Source: Sphingomonas sp. PP-F2F-A104-K0414
GTDB taxonomy: Bacteria; Pseudomonadota; Alphaproteobacteria; Sphingomonadales; Sphingomonadaceae
Direction of reading: 5' to 3'
Length of the DNA stretch: 64,000 bases
NCBI RefSeq assembly: GCF_004340945.1
Contig: NZ_SLYD01000003.1
Coordinates: forward strand, 186,001 to 250,000
Positions 17,973 through 27,105 of this stretch are shown one piece after another (position 1 is the stretch's first letter; each line of letters begins with the position of its first letter). The notes beneath the pieces are model-generated. The model made no database searches. It saw only the letters and a list, made by a program, of their open reading frames with translations, and was not told where the DNA came from. The position numbers were made by a program, and so were the translations under genes.

Positions 17973-18124
17973 GCTCGTGTCTCCGTTCGGTGGGGCATCG
18001 TGGCTGCAACCCGCCCCGCGTTCAAGTGGCGTATATAGATAATACACTCAGGCTTGCCAACAGCTCTCCTTGAAACCGGCAGGTTGCGTGGACAGCTTGG
18101 TCGCGAAATCACAGGAGTTCCAGC

Positions 18125-19138
18125 ATGCGCGCCATCGGCTATACCAAGTCGTTCCCGATCGACGATCCGCAGTCGCTCGTCGACCTCGACCTCCCTAAGC
18201 CCGAAGCGGCGGGGCGCGATCTGCTGGTCGAGGTGAAGGCGGTTTCGGTCAACCCGGTCGACACCAAGATCCGCCAGCGTCGCGAAGATCCGGACGGCAA
18301 GCCGCAGGTGCTGGGCTGGGACGCATCGGGCGTCGTCGTCGCGGTCGGTGCGGACGTGACCGGGTTCAAGGTCGGCGATGAGGTGTTCTACGCGGGTGCG
18401 ATCGACCGGCCGGGTACCAACTCGGAGTATCACCTCGTCGACGAGCGTATCGTCGGCCACAAGCCGCATTCGCTCGATTGGGCGCAGGCGGCGGCGTTTC
18501 CGCTGACGTCGGTCACCGCTTGGGAGACGCTGTTCGACCGGCTCGACGTGCGCAAGCCCGTCCCCGGCGCGGCGAACGCGATCCTGATCATCGGCGGGGC
18601 CGGCGGGGTCGGCTCGATCACGATCCAGCTCGCGCGGCAGCTCACCGACCTGACGGTGATCGCCACTGCGTCGCGCGAGGAGACGCGGGGCTGGGTCGAG
18701 GATCTCGGCGCGCATCACGTGATCGACCACCGCAAGCCGCTCGCCGCGCAGGTCGAGGCGCTCGGGCTCGGCGCGCCGGGGTTCGTGTTCTCCACGACGC
18801 ATACCGACGAGCACATCGCCGAGATCGGGGAGCTGCTGTCGCCGCAGGGCCGGCTGGCGCTGATCGACGATCCGAAGACGCTCGACATCGTGCCGCTCAA
18901 GCAGAAGTCGATCTCGGTCCACTGGGAGCTGATGTACACGCGCTCGCTGTTCCAGACCGTGGACATGGGCGAGCAGGGCAAGTTGCTCGACGAGGTCGCG
19001 CGGCTGGTGGATGCGGGGACGATCCGGACGACGCTGGCGGAGAATTTCGGGCGGATCGATGCGGCGAATTTGCGGAGGGCGCACGAGCGGATCGAGAGCC
19101 ATACGGCGAAGGGGAAGATCGTGCTGGAGGGGTTCTGA
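18125..19138 (+). CDS. MDR superfamily alcohol dehydrogenase / quinone oxidoreductase
   Basis: A 337-aa NADPH-dependent medium-chain oxidoreductase. The N-terminal GroES-like domain has VSVNPVDTKIRQRREDPDG and VLGWDASGVVVAVGADVTGF. The Rossmann motif is ILIIGGAGGVGSITIQLARQ near residue 155. The Cys ligands of the structural and catalytic zinc sites are absent, as in the zinc-independent quinone reductase-like group (often annotated as zinc-binding alcohol dehydrogenase family). The ribosome site AGGAG lies 8 nt upstream. It is divergent from telA. The substrate is unknown. Confidence 0.88.
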   Translation: MRAIGYTKSFPIDDPQSLVDLDLPKPEAAGRDLLVEVKAVSVNPVDTKIRQRREDPDGKPQVLGWDASGVVVAVGADVTGFKVGDEVFYAGAIDRPGTNSEYHLVDERIVGHKPHSLDWAQAAAFPLTSVTAWETLFDRLDVRKPVPGAANAILIIGGAGGVGSITIQLARQLTDLTVIATASREETRGWVEDLGAHHVIDHRKPLAAQVEALGLGAPGFVFSTTHTDEHIAEIGELLSPQGRLALIDDPKTLDIVPLKQKSISVHWELMYTRSLFQTVDMGEQGKLLDEVARLVDAGTIRTTLAENFGRIDAANLRRAHERIESHTAKGKIVLEGF

Positions 19139-19146
19139 CACCACCC

Positions 19147-19244
19147 TCGTCATCCCCGCGCATGCGGGGATCCCTACTGGCAAGCCGAGAGATAAAGTCG
19201 CCAGCCTCCTGAGAATATGGGTCCCCGCCTCCCCGGGGATGACT
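19147..19244. repeat. Composite inverted repeat, family E (single copy)
   Basis: The arms are CGTCATCCCCGCGCATGCGG and the inverse CCCCGCCTCCCCGGGGATGA. It starts 8 nt after the oxidoreductase stop. With the following D and C elements it forms an island of three repeats that fills most of the gene-free stretch 19139-19570. Confidence 0.7.
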
Positions 19245-19256
19245 TGCGGTTGATCG

Positions 19257-19362
19257 CACCACCCCGGCGAAGGCCGGGGCCCAATTGGGGGCAGCTGCTA
19301 ACGGATGGAAGTTCTTCGTTATTGCCACCTTTCCAATTGGACCCCGGCCTTCGCCGGGGTGG
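19257..19362. repeat. Composite inverted repeat, family D, copy 1
   Basis: The arms are CACCCCGGCGAAGGCCGGGG-CCCAATTGG and CCAATTGG-ACCCCGGCCTTCGCCGGGG, inverted around a centre of about 45 nt. Confidence 0.88.
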
Positions 19363-19400
19363 GGCGTAAGTGGGCGTTCTGGTCGCCGCCACCTCACGAT

Positions 19401-19522
19401 CCTCCCCCGCAAGGGGGAGGTGGCAGGCGTCAGCCTGACGGAGGGGGAGGCACGCGCCAACCTCTGCTCCGTGTCCTCCCCCTCCGTCCCCTTCGGCGAC
19501 ACCTCCCCCTGGCGGGGGAGGG
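19401..19522. repeat. Composite inverted repeat, family C, copy 1
   Basis: The left arm is CCTCCCCCGCAAGGGGGAGG then TGGCAGGCGTCAGCCTGACG and GAGGGGG. The right arm is its inverse, ending ACACCTCCCCCTGGCGGGGG. It ends about 50 nt before the next gene. Confidence 0.82.
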
Positions 19523-19570
19523 TTGCAATATCTGCTCTGGCGCCCCGGCGAACACGCGATACTCTGCACC

Positions 19571-20548
19571 ATGCTCCGCCCGCTGATCCTCGCGCTCGCG
19601 CTCCTCCCCGCGACGGCCACGAATCGCCCTCCGCCAGCCGACCCGCTAACCGCCACGATCCACACCGAAGACGCAGACCGCTTCGCGACCCTCTTCGCCA
19701 AGACCAAAGGCAAGCCCACCGCCGCGCAACTCAAGCGCGACTATCTCGACAAGGGCAGTTTCGGGATCGGCGTCTTCACCCCCGGCCGCATCGTCGACGA
19801 GGACACGCTAGCGCGCGCCATCGCCGCCAACCCCACCCGCTACGCGCAGGCGATCAAGACCTGCCTCCCCGCCGCCAAGGCCGCCACCGCCGATCTCCGC
19901 GCGATCTATCTCGGCCTCCACGGCGCGCTCCCCGACGTGAAGCTACCGCAGGTCTATATAGTCTTCGGCGCGAACACGTCCGGCGGCACCGCCAAGCCAG
20001 GCGCGCAGGTGCTCGGGCTCGAAGTGCTGTGCCGCATGTCGCCGACGCCTGAGAAACTCCGCCAGACGCTCCGCCATTTCTTCGCACACGAGACGGTGCA
20101 TTCCTTCCAGCAGGACGCCGGCATGACGCTCGCCCGCGATCCCCTGCTCACCGCGATCCTGGTCGAGGGGGCCGCCGACTTCATCGCGCAACTCGTCACC
20201 GGCGAGGAGCCCGATGCCCCCCGCGCCACCTGGGCTACCCCTCGCGAGGCGGAACTCTGGCGCCAGATGCAGGCCGACATCGCGCTCACCCGCAAGCTCA
20301 CCGACAAGGACGACCCCGAGGAAGGCTCGCCCGAAGCCAAGGCATACGCCCGCTGGATCGGCAACTACTCCACGCCGCCCGCCGGCTGGCCACCCGAACT
20401 CGGCTATTGGATGGGGCTGCGGATCTGGCAGCGTTACTATGCTGCCGCCCCTGACAAGCACGCCGCGCTGAGGGCAATGCTGGCGGTCCGCGATCCCCGT
20501 GCTATTCTCGCCGCCGGAACATACAAGCGCCGCGGAGGTTCCCTCTAA
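19571..20548 (+). CDS. Secreted HExxH putative metallopeptidase
   Basis: A 325-aa protein with an N-terminal signal sequence (MLRPLILALALLPATATN). A zinc-peptidase motif is visible: HETVH at residues 173-177, and E199 in ILVEGAADFIA, 22 residues after the second His, which fits the third ligand of a gluzincin. This resembles the DUF2268-type predicted Zn-dependent proteases. I start at ATG 19571, which places the signal peptide at the N terminus; the frame is open to 19523. The substrate is unknown. It precedes typA without tight spacing. Confidence 0.72.
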   Translation: MLRPLILALALLPATATNRPPPADPLTATIHTEDADRFATLFAKTKGKPTAAQLKRDYLDKGSFGIGVFTPGRIVDEDTLARAIAANPTRYAQAIKTCLPAAKAATADLRAIYLGLHGALPDVKLPQVYIVFGANTSGGTAKPGAQVLGLEVLCRMSPTPEKLRQTLRHFFAHETVHSFQQDAGMTLARDPLLTAILVEGAADFIAQLVTGEEPDAPRATWATPREAELWRQMQADIALTRKLTDKDDPEEGSPEAKAYARWIGNYSTPPAGWPPELGYWMGLRIWQRYYAAAPDKHAALRAMLAVRDPRAILAAGTYKRRGGSL

Positions 20549-20638
20549 AGGCGACGAAATGCCGCTGCATCTTCCCGCGGCGCAACAATTACGCTATGGC
20601 GCGCGCCAACCCCGTTCCTCGATCAAGAGAATACATTC

Positions 20639-22483
20639 ATGAGCCTCCGCAACGTGGCGATCATTGCGCACGTCGATCACGGCAAGACGACGCTGGTCGA
20701 CCAGCTCTTCCGCCAGTCCGGCACCTTCCGCGACAACCAGCGCGTCGAAGAGCGCGCAATGGATTCGAACGACCTCGAAAAAGAGCGTGGCATCACCATT
20801 CTCGCCAAGCCGACCTCGGTCGACTGGACCCCTCCCGGCGAGTCCGAGAGCATCCGCATCAACATCGTCGACACGCCCGGCCACGCCGATTTCGGCGGCG
20901 AAGTCGAGCGCATCCTGTCGATGGTCGACGGCGTCGTCCTGCTGGTCGATTCGTCGGAAGGCGCGATGCCGCAGACCAAGTTCGTCACCGGCAAGGCGCT
21001 GGCACTCGGCCTGAAGCCGATCGTCGTCGTCAACAAGGTCGATCGTAACGACGCGCGCATCCAGGAAGTGCTCGACGAAGTGTTCGACCTGTTCGTGTCG
21101 CTCGACGCGAACGACGACCAGCTCGACTTCCCCGTGCTCTACGCATCGGGTCGCAACGGCTATGCCTCGACCGACATGGACGCGCGCGAAGGCACGCTGA
21201 TCCCGATGTTCGAGACGATCGTGAAGCACGTGCCCCCGCCCGCCGTGGAAGTCGCCGGCGTGCCGTTCACCTTCCTCGTCACGCTGCTCGACCGCGATCC
21301 GTTCCTCGGCCGCGTCCTCACGGGTCGCGTCAATTCGGGTACCGTGAAGACCAACCAGGCGATCCACGCACTCGATAACGACGGCAAGATCATCGAGACC
21401 GGTCGTGCGTCCAAGATCATGTCGTTCCGTGGCCTCGAGCGCGTTCCGGTCGACGAAGCCAAGGCCGGCGACATCATCTCGCTCGCAGGTCTCTCGGTCG
21501 CGACCGTGGCCGACACGATCGCCGACATCACGGTGACCGAGCCGCTGCACGCGCAGCCGATCGATCCCCCCACGCTGTCGATGCGTTTTGCCGTGAACGA
21601 TTCGCCGATGGCGGGCCGTGAGGGCAGCAAGGTGACGAGCCGCATGATCCGCGAGCGCCTGTTCCGCGAAGCCGAATCGAACGTCGCCGTGAAGGTGACC
21701 GAGGCGGCCGACAAGGACAGCTTCGAAGTCGCCGGTCGCGGCGAGCTTCAGCTGGGCGTGCTGATCGAGACGATGCGCCGCGAAGGCTTCGAGCTGGGCA
21801 TCTCGCGTCCGCGCGTGCTGTTCGGCGAGGACGAGAACGGCAAGAAGACCGAGCCGTACGAGACCGTCATCATCGACGTCGACGAAGAGCATTCGGGCAC
21901 CGTCGTCGAGAAGATGAACACCCGTAAGGCCGAACTGACCGACATGCGTCCGTCGACCGGCGGCAAGACCCGCATCACCTTCTCGGCGCCGTCGCGCGGG
22001 ATGATCGGTTATCATGGCGAATTCCTGTCCGACACGCGCGGTACCGGGATCATGAACCGGCTGTTCGAGAAGTACGGTCCGCACAAGGGCGCGATCGAGG
22101 GTCGCAAGAACGGCGTGCTGATCTCGAACGGTTCGGGCGAGGCGAATAACTACGCACTGGGTCCGCTCGAAGAGCGCGGCATCCTGTTCGTGGGCCACGG
22201 CGAGGCTCTCTATGAAGGCATGATCGTCGGCGAGAACGCCAAGCCGGACGACCTCGAGGTCAACCCGATGAAGACCAAGGCGCTGACCAACTTCCGTGCC
22301 TCGGGCGGCAAGGACGACCAGGTCCGCCTGTCCCCGCCGAAGCGCGCGACGCTGGAGCAGGCGATCGCGTACATCGACGACGACGAGATGGTCGAAGTCA
22401 CGCCGAAGTCGATCCGCCTGCGCAAGCGCTTCCTCGATGCCAACGAGCGCAAGCGCGCGAGCCGGGCTAAGCAGAGCGCGTAA
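20639..22483 (+). CDS. typA: Translational GTPase TypA/BipA
   Basis: Ribosome-associated GTPase of the EF-G family, needed for 50S assembly and stress or cold adaptation. The 614 aa match the family length. G1 is [15 protein letters not shown]2 lies in [10 protein letters not shown]3 is [12 protein letters not shown], and G4 is NKVDR. Domain V includes [20 protein letters not shown] and the C-terminal domain includes the [10 protein letters not shown] region. It starts at 20639. A strong terminator follows at 22588-22618. Confidence 0.97.
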   Translation: MSLRNVAIIAHVDHGKTTLVDQLFRQSGTFRDNQRVEERAMDSNDLEKERGITILAKPTSVDWTPPGESESIRINIVDTPGHADFGGEVERILSMVDGVVLLVDSSEGAMPQTKFVTGKALALGLKPIVVVNKVDRNDARIQEVLDEVFDLFVSLDANDDQLDFPVLYASGRNGYASTDMDAREGTLIPMFETIVKHVPPPAVEVAGVPFTFLVTLLDRDPFLGRVLTGRVNSGTVKTNQAIHALDNDGKIIETGRASKIMSFRGLERVPVDEAKAGDIISLAGLSVATVADTIADITVTEPLHAQPIDPPTLSMRFAVNDSPMAGREGSKVTSRMIRERLFREAESNVAVKVTEAADKDSFEVAGRGELQLGVLIETMRREGFELGISRPRVLFGEDENGKKTEPYETVIIDVDEEHSGTVVEKMNTRKAELTDMRPSTGGKTRITFSAPSRGMIGYHGEFLSDTRGTGIMNRLFEKYGPHKGAIEGRKNGVLISNGSGEANNYALGPLEERGILFVGHGEALYEGMIVGENAKPDDLEVNPMKTKALTNFRASGGKDDQVRLSPPKRATLEQAIAYIDDDEMVEVTPKSIRLRKRFLDANERKRASRAKQSA

Positions 22484-22587
22484 GCCTGGCTCGGCGGAGC
22501 CGGCCAAGCTTACAAGCTCGGCCGGCCTCGCTCAGGCGAGGTCCGACGACGCGGCTTTGCCGTGTCGCGCTGGGCGAGAAAATGCAG

Positions 22588-22618
22588 AAGGGCCGGAGGG
22601 AAACCTCCGGCCCTTTTT
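22588..22618 (+). terminator. Rho-independent terminator after typA
   Basis: A 12-bp perfect stem AAGGGCCGGAGG / CCTCCGGCCCTT closes a GAAA tetraloop and runs into TTTTTG. It lies 105 nt after the typA stop. The gene-free stretch 22484-22910 holds this terminator and one family D repeat. Confidence 0.92.
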
Positions 22619-22690
22619 GTTTGTGCGAGAAAGCCGAAAGGCAGCATTCACGCTGGCGGCAACGCGAGCGGGCAGGACCAAACCGACGTA

Positions 22691-22794
22691 CCTCCCCGGC
22701 GAAGGCCGGGGCCCAGGTGGAAAGGTCGCAGTAACTCGGCGCTGCCCTTCGTCAGCGAGGTCCCCCAACTGGACCCCGGCCTTCGCCGGGGAGG
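22691..22794. repeat. Composite inverted repeat, family D, copy 2
   Basis: The arms are CCTCCCCGGCGAAGGCCGGG...CCCAGGTGG and the inverse CCAACTGGACCCCGGCCTTC. It lies in the convergent gap between typA and the L,D-transpeptidase gene. Confidence 0.88.
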
Positions 22795-22910
22795 TGCCTG
22801 CTGCTAGGACTTTAGGTTGTTCCCAAAATCCTCGCCCACCGGGAGAGGAAGAGACGCCGAAGGTTGCGAAGGTGAGGGCACGGTGCGCTACCGTCCGAAA
22901 CCGCCCACCC

Positions 22911-23576
22911 TCAAGCAGCAGTAATCCGCCCACCCCGCGCCAACATCTCGCCACTCGTTACAATAACCCGATCCCCCAGCTTAACCTGCTCGAAGATCAG
23001 CTTAGCAAACGCAGTCGGCACCCCCACGCACCCGTGCGTGGCGTATTTCCCATCCATCAGCTTACTGCCGTGGATCGAGACGCCGTCGTTGGTCAGCCGC
23101 AGCATGTACGGCATCGGCGCCCCGTAAAGGTTCGACACATGATGCGCGTCCTTCTGCGTGATCTTGAACACGCCTAGCGGTGTCGGTTTCTCGTCAGCGC
23201 CATAAATCACCGCAGCCGTCCCGATCTCGTAGCCCGCGCGAAAAATCGACAAGGTTTGCGCGACGAGGTCGACGGTAATCACGATAGGTCCCTCGGGCAC
23301 GCCCTCAGTATCCCAGTAATAGGCGCCGTGCCGGAGCGGCTCAGGCACGTCCAGCACGCGCTTGACGACATACCCCTCGGCAGGGTCCGGCGCTGCGTTC
23401 GCCGGCGGCGGCGCTGGTACGGGCTTTGACGCTACGGCCACGGGTTTGGCGACCGACGTCGGTTCTGTTGCGCGCACGCGAACGGGCGATCCGGATAACG
23501 CTAGCCCGCCGATCAGCACGGCACTGCCACCCAGAACGGCAAAGGCTATCGCCTGCATCGGCATGATCGTGCGCAT
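22911..23576 (-). CDS. L,D-transpeptidase (YkuD domain)
   Basis: Periplasmic enzyme that forms 3-3 peptidoglycan cross-links or anchors proteins to the wall. The 221-aa protein has an N-terminal membrane or signal helix (about residues 8-27), a Pro/Ala-rich linker to residue 65, and a YkuD domain at about 95-205. The catalytic motif is HG (H169) followed by KYATHGCVGVP with H181 and C183. The usual SHGC[IV]R is ATHGCVG here, so the Arg after Cys is replaced. The gene is divergent from the Gly/Tyr-rich secreted protein. Confidence 0.9.
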   Translation of the reverse strand: MRTIMPMQAIAFAVLGGSAVLIGGLALSGSPVRVRATEPTSVAKPVAVASKPVPAPPPANAAPDPAEGYVVKRVLDVPEPLRHGAYYWDTEGVPEGPIVITVDLVAQTLSIFRAGYEIGTAAVIYGADEKPTPLGVFKITQKDAHHVSNLYGAPMPYMLRLTNDGVSIHGSKLMDGKYATHGCVGVPTAFAKLIFEQVKLGDRVIVTSGEMLARGGRITAA

Positions 23577-23798
23577 CCCGCCACCCTATCCCATATTCGT
23601 AAACGAAGCCCAGTGTCGCGGCACAACGCCGAGTCCCCTCGCGGGACCGACCGCAGCAGGGGTGGGCAGCTATACCGTGGGTTAACAGCCCGTTCCGAAC
23701 CAGTTCAGACCGAATCGCCTAAACCCTGAAACACGGTCGGACACTTATGCGTTTGTCCCAAGCGGACCGGGCGTAACTAGTAACGGAGTTCGGAAGAG

Positions 23799-24203
23799 AT
23801 GAACGGATTTTTCAAGAAAGCAGGCCTCGGCGTAGCACTCGCCGCAACGGCTCTGACGGCAGCAGCACCAGCCGACGCGCAGCGTTGGGGACGCGGCGGC
23901 TATGGGCGCGGCTATGGCGGCGGCTGGCACGGCCATCGTGGCGGCGGCAATGCAGCCGGCGCAGCGGTGCTCGGCGGCATCCTCGGCCTGGGTGTCGGCG
24001 CGGCGATCGCCAGCAGCAACAACCGCAATCGGTATTACGACCGCGGGTATTACAATGGCGGCTATTACGCGCAGCCACCGGTGGCCTATTACAGCCCGCC
24101 GGTCCGCACCTACTACCGCGAGGATTACCGTCCGCGGTGCTGGAACGAGTGGCGGGTCGACCCCTATTACGGCGACCGGGTCGCGGTTCAGGTTTGCAGC
24201 TGA
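23799..24203 (+). CDS. Secreted Gly/Tyr-rich protein with glycine-zipper-like helix
   Basis: A 134-aa protein with a clear signal peptide (AATALTAAAPADAQ, cleavage near residue 28). A Gly/Arg/His-rich segment follows (WGRGGYGRGYGGGWHGH), then a glycine-zipper-like hydrophobic helix (AAVLGGILGLGVGAAIASS) and a Tyr/Pro-rich tail (RYYDRGYYNGGYYAQPP). The C-terminal part has two cysteines (CWNEW...VCS) that could form a disulfide. Such proteins are frequent in sphingomonad envelopes and are of unknown role. A terminator follows directly. Confidence 0.8.
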   Translation: MNGFFKKAGLGVALAATALTAAAPADAQRWGRGGYGRGYGGGWHGHRGGGNAAGAAVLGGILGLGVGAAIASSNNRNRYYDRGYYNGGYYAQPPVAYYSPPVRTYYREDYRPRCWNEWRVDPYYGDRVAVQVCS

Positions 24204-24222
24204 TCCGATCATGAGGTTGCGG

Positions 24223-24255
24223 AGAGGCGTCGGGAGCAATCCCGGCGCCTCTTTT
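24223..24255 (+). terminator. Rho-independent terminator
   Basis: The stem GAGGCGTCGGGA / TCCCGGCGCCTC (one U-G pair) has a GCAA tetraloop and is followed by TTTT. It lies 20 nt after the Gly/Tyr-rich gene. Confidence 0.88.
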
Positions 24256-24311
24256 GCGTCCAGTGCCTTTTTTCTGGCGCGTCCCCGGTGCTTGCCGCTA
24301 GACGCGCGACC

Positions 24312-24632
24312 ATGACCGACACGCCAAACACCCCCGAGACCGAAGCCGCCGCTACCCCGGCCGCAACCGGCGACACGCCCCCCGATCGCCTGTCGATCAA
24401 CCAGCGCAGCCCGTTCTTCCAGCAGGACCTGCTCGAACGCGGCATCGGCATCCGCTTCAAGGACAAGGTCCGCCACGACGTCGAGGAATATTGCATCTCG
24501 GAAGGCTGGATCCGAGTCGCGCTCGGCAAGAAGGTCGACCGCAACGGCAACCCGCTGACGCTGAAGCTGGTCGGGCCGGTCGAGGCCTGGTTCGAGCGGC
24601 CGGCAGCCGGCGCGGACACCGACGAGGGCTGA
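24312..24632 (+). CDS. DUF3297 family protein
   Basis: A 106-aa cytoplasmic protein of unknown function. The N-terminal 25 residues are an acidic, Thr/Pro-rich tail. The conserved domain starts at PPDRLSINQRSPFF and continues with GIGIRFKDKVRHDVEEYC and SEGWIRVALGKKVDRNGNPL, the family hallmark. I start at ATG 24312 (MTDTPNTPE) rather than upstream at 24288, because the extension would begin close to the terminator and lacks a ribosome site. Confidence 0.88.
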   Translation: MTDTPNTPETEAAATPAATGDTPPDRLSINQRSPFFQQDLLERGIGIRFKDKVRHDVEEYCISEGWIRVALGKKVDRNGNPLTLKLVGPVEAWFERPAAGADTDEG

Positions 24633-24673
24633 GCCTGAAGAGCGCGGAGTCTGCCTCCGAACCAAGGCAAGCA

Positions 24674-24728
24674 TGTTTCCCCGCGAAGGCGGGGACCCAG
24701 ACTGGGCTCCCGCCTTCGCGGGAGAACA
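24674..24728. repeat. Composite inverted repeat, family F, copy 2
   Basis: A short form: TGTTTCCCCGCGAAGGCGGG-GACCCAG, then CTGGGCTCCCGCCTTCGCGG-GAGAACA, with almost no centre. It pairs with a family G element 45 nt away in the convergent gap between DUF3297 and the ABC-F gene. Confidence 0.85.
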
Positions 24729-24772
24729 TGGAAGCGCGGAACGTCGCGGCAATATAGCCGCAACCCAAAGTC

Positions 24773-24856
24773 CGTCACCCCAGCGAAAGCTGGGGTATCC
24801 CGCTTGGCGGACGCCGGGCCCCGAACGGGGAGATCCCAGCTTTCGCTGGGATGACG
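24773..24856. repeat. Composite inverted repeat, family G, copy 2
   Basis: The arms are CGTCACCCCAGCGAAAGCTG and CAGCTTTCGCTGGGATGACG, inverted around a centre of about 40 nt. It lies about 55 nt from the ABC-F stop. Confidence 0.88.
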
Positions 24857-24910
24857 GTGGTGGCAGGGCGGTGGCGGTGCAGTGAGATGCGAAGCCGGAA
24901 GCGGGGGGCC

Positions 24911-26779
24911 TTAAGCCTCCACGCCCTCCAGAGCCTCGCTAGCCTCCAGCCACTTCGCCTCGCTAGCCTCGAGCTTCGCATTCACCTCGGCGCGACGCTT
25001 GCTTAGATCCCCCATCGACATCCGCGAGAACCGCGGCTCCGCGTTCGCCGGATCCACCATCGCGCGATCCAGAGCATTCCGCTCCTTGGTGAACTTCGCG
25101 GTCTGCTCCTCGATCTCGCGCAAAGCCTTCCGAAGCGCCGCATCGTTGCTCTTTGCCTCAGCCGCAGCCTTCTTCCCCGCCTTCTTGTCGGCCTTCGACG
25201 CCGCATCGCCCTTGCCGCCATCGCCCTTCAGGACGAATGCGATGTAATCGTCGAGGCTGCCGTCGAATTCCTTCGCCGTCCCGTCGTCGACCAGCACCAG
25301 CCGGTCCGCGGTCAGCTCCAGCATGTGCCGATCATGGCTGACCAGCACCACCGCGCCGGTATAGGCGTTGAGCGCCTGCACCAGAGCCTCACGCGCATCG
25401 ACGTCCAGATGGTTGGTAGGCTCATCGAGGATCAGCAGATGCGGCGCATCGCGCGTGATCAGCGCCAGCGCCAGACGCGCCCGCTCGCCACCCGACAACT
25501 TGCCGACCCGCGTCGTCGCCTTGTCGCCGGAGAAGCCGAAGCGCCCCAACTGCGCGCGCACGGCAGCCGGCGTCGCGCCCTTCATCAGATGCGACATATG
25601 CTCGATCGGCGAATCGGTCGGATCGAGTTCCTCGACCTGATACTGGGTGAAATACCCGACCTTCATCTTGCCCGACGACGACATCTCGCCGTCCATCGGC
25701 GTCAGCTGCGCCGCCAGCAGCCGCGCGAGCGTGGTCTTGCCGTTGCCGTTGCGCCCGAGCAGCGCGACCCGGTCGTCGGGATCGAGCCGCATGTTGAGCC
25801 GCTTCAGGATCGGCACGTCGGCATAGCCCACCGTTGCCATATCGAGCGTGATCAGAGGCGGCCGCAGTTCGGTCGGGTTGGGGAAGCCGAACGACAGCGT
25901 CGGATCGTTGTAGCTCTCGGCGATCGGCTGCATCTTCGACAGCATCTTCTGCCGCGACTGCGCCTGCTTCGCGGTCGAGGCGCGCGCGGAATTCTTGGCG
26001 ATATATTCCTGCAGCTTCTCGCGCTGCACCGCCTGGTTCGCGCGTGCCGCTTCGATCTGCGCAAGCCGCTCGGCGCGCTGCCGCTCGAACGCGTCGTAGC
26101 CGCCCGGATACAGCGTGATCTTGCCGCCCTGCAGATGCAGGATGTGATCGACCACGTTGTTGAGGAAATCGCGCTCGTGGCTGACCACCACGATCGTCGC
26201 CTTGTAGCCCTTGAGGAAGTCCTCCAGCCACATCACCGCTTCGAGATCGAGATGGTTCGAAGGCTCGTCGAGCAGCAGCAGGTCCGGCTGCGAGAACAGC
26301 AGAGCGGCGAGCGCGACACGCATCTTCCAGCCACCCGAGAAGCTGTCGAGCGTCCGCGCCTGCATGTCCTCGTCGAACCCGAGGCCGAGCAGGATCTGCG
26401 CGGCGCGGGCGGGCGCGGTGTAGGCGTCGATCGCGATCAGCCGCTCGTACACGTCGCCGAGCCGGTCGGGGTCCTCGCTCGTCTCGCTCTCGATCATCAG
26501 CGCGGCGCGCTCCAGATCGGCTTCGAGCACAGTCTCGAACGGGGTCTTCACGCCGTGCGGCGCTTCCTGCGCGAGGTAACCGATCCGCGCACCCTTCGGC
26601 ATGTCGGCCGAACCGTCGTCGGGCTCGAGCTGTCCTGCGATCACGCGCACCATCGTCGACTTGCCTGCACCGTTGCGCCCGATCAGCCCGACGCGCGAGC
26701 CCGGCGGCAACGCGGCGGTGGCGCCATCGAGGATAACCCGTCCGCCCAGGCGCACCGTGATATTGTTCAGGTTCAGCAT
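24911..26779 (-). CDS. ABC-F family ATPase (YheS/Uup-like)
   Basis: A cytoplasmic twin-ATPase protein with no membrane domain; ABC-F members act on the ribosome. At 622 aa, domain 1 has Walker A GRNGAGKS, signature SGGWKMRVALAALL and Walker B LLLLDEPSNHLD. Domain 2 has GRNGNGKT, LSGGERARLALAL and LLILDEPTNHLD. The inter-domain linker and a Lys/Ala-rich C-terminal coiled-coil (EQTAKFTKERNALDRAM) are present. I start at ATG 26779 (MLNLNNITVRLGGRVIL). The open frame upstream crosses repeat sequence. The exact ABC-F subgroup is not decided. Confidence 0.92.
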   Translation of the reverse strand: MLNLNNITVRLGGRVILDGATAALPPGSRVGLIGRNGAGKSTMVRVIAGQLEPDDGSADMPKGARIGYLAQEAPHGVKTPFETVLEADLERAALMIESETSEDPDRLGDVYERLIAIDAYTAPARAAQILLGLGFDEDMQARTLDSFSGGWKMRVALAALLFSQPDLLLLDEPSNHLDLEAVMWLEDFLKGYKATIVVVSHERDFLNNVVDHILHLQGGKITLYPGGYDAFERQRAERLAQIEAARANQAVQREKLQEYIAKNSARASTAKQAQSRQKMLSKMQPIAESYNDPTLSFGFPNPTELRPPLITLDMATVGYADVPILKRLNMRLDPDDRVALLGRNGNGKTTLARLLAAQLTPMDGEMSSSGKMKVGYFTQYQVEELDPTDSPIEHMSHLMKGATPAAVRAQLGRFGFSGDKATTRVGKLSGGERARLALALITRDAPHLLILDEPTNHLDVDAREALVQALNAYTGAVVLVSHDRHMLELTADRLVLVDDGTAKEFDGSLDDYIAFVLKGDGGKGDAASKADKKAGKKAAAEAKSNDAALRKALREIEEQTAKFTKERNALDRAMVDPANAEPRFSRMSMGDLSKRRAEVNAKLEASEAKWLEASEALEGVEA

Positions 26780-26866
26780 GCGCGTGCCGTTAGCAGATGC
26801 AGCATGGTTTTGCGAGGGGAGGGGTGTCTCTCGCGATGGAGCGGCGAGAGCTCCTTTGGAAGAAGC

Positions 26867-26946
26867 TGTTCCCCCGCGAAGGCGGGGGCCCAGGACCACA
26901 AACGCCACCGCCCGATACCCTGGACCCCCGCCTCCGCGGGGGAACA
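26867..26946. repeat. Composite inverted repeat, family F, copy 3
   Basis: TGTTCCCCCGCGAAGGCGGG...GCCCAGG and CCTGGACCCCCGCCTCCGCG...GGAACA, around a centre of about 25 nt. With the D element that follows, it fills most of the gene-free stretch 26780-27105. Confidence 0.86.
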
Positions 26947-26986
26947 AGAAGGGGCAGTCCCGCCACCAAAACTATCCCGCATTACT

Positions 26987-27092
26987 ACCACCCCGGCGAA
27001 GGCCGGGGCCCAAGTGGAAAGGTGGTCGTAACGGAGCGCCATCCGCCGTTAGCAACGTTCCCCAATTGGGCCCCGGCCTCCGCCGGGGTGGT
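26987..27092. repeat. Composite inverted repeat, family D, copy 3
   Basis: CCACCCCGGCGAAGGCCGGG...CCCAAGTGG and CCCAATTGGGCCCCGGCCTC...CGGGGTGG. It ends 13 nt before the stop codon of the SleB-type gene. Confidence 0.88.
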
Positions 27093-27105
27093 ATCCTCGG
27101 AGTGG

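Noticed and set aside
24911..26947. Longer N terminus of the ABC-F protein starting at 26947
   Set aside because: The extension lies in repeat sequence (family F). The family begins at MLNLNN, so ATG 26779 is the start.
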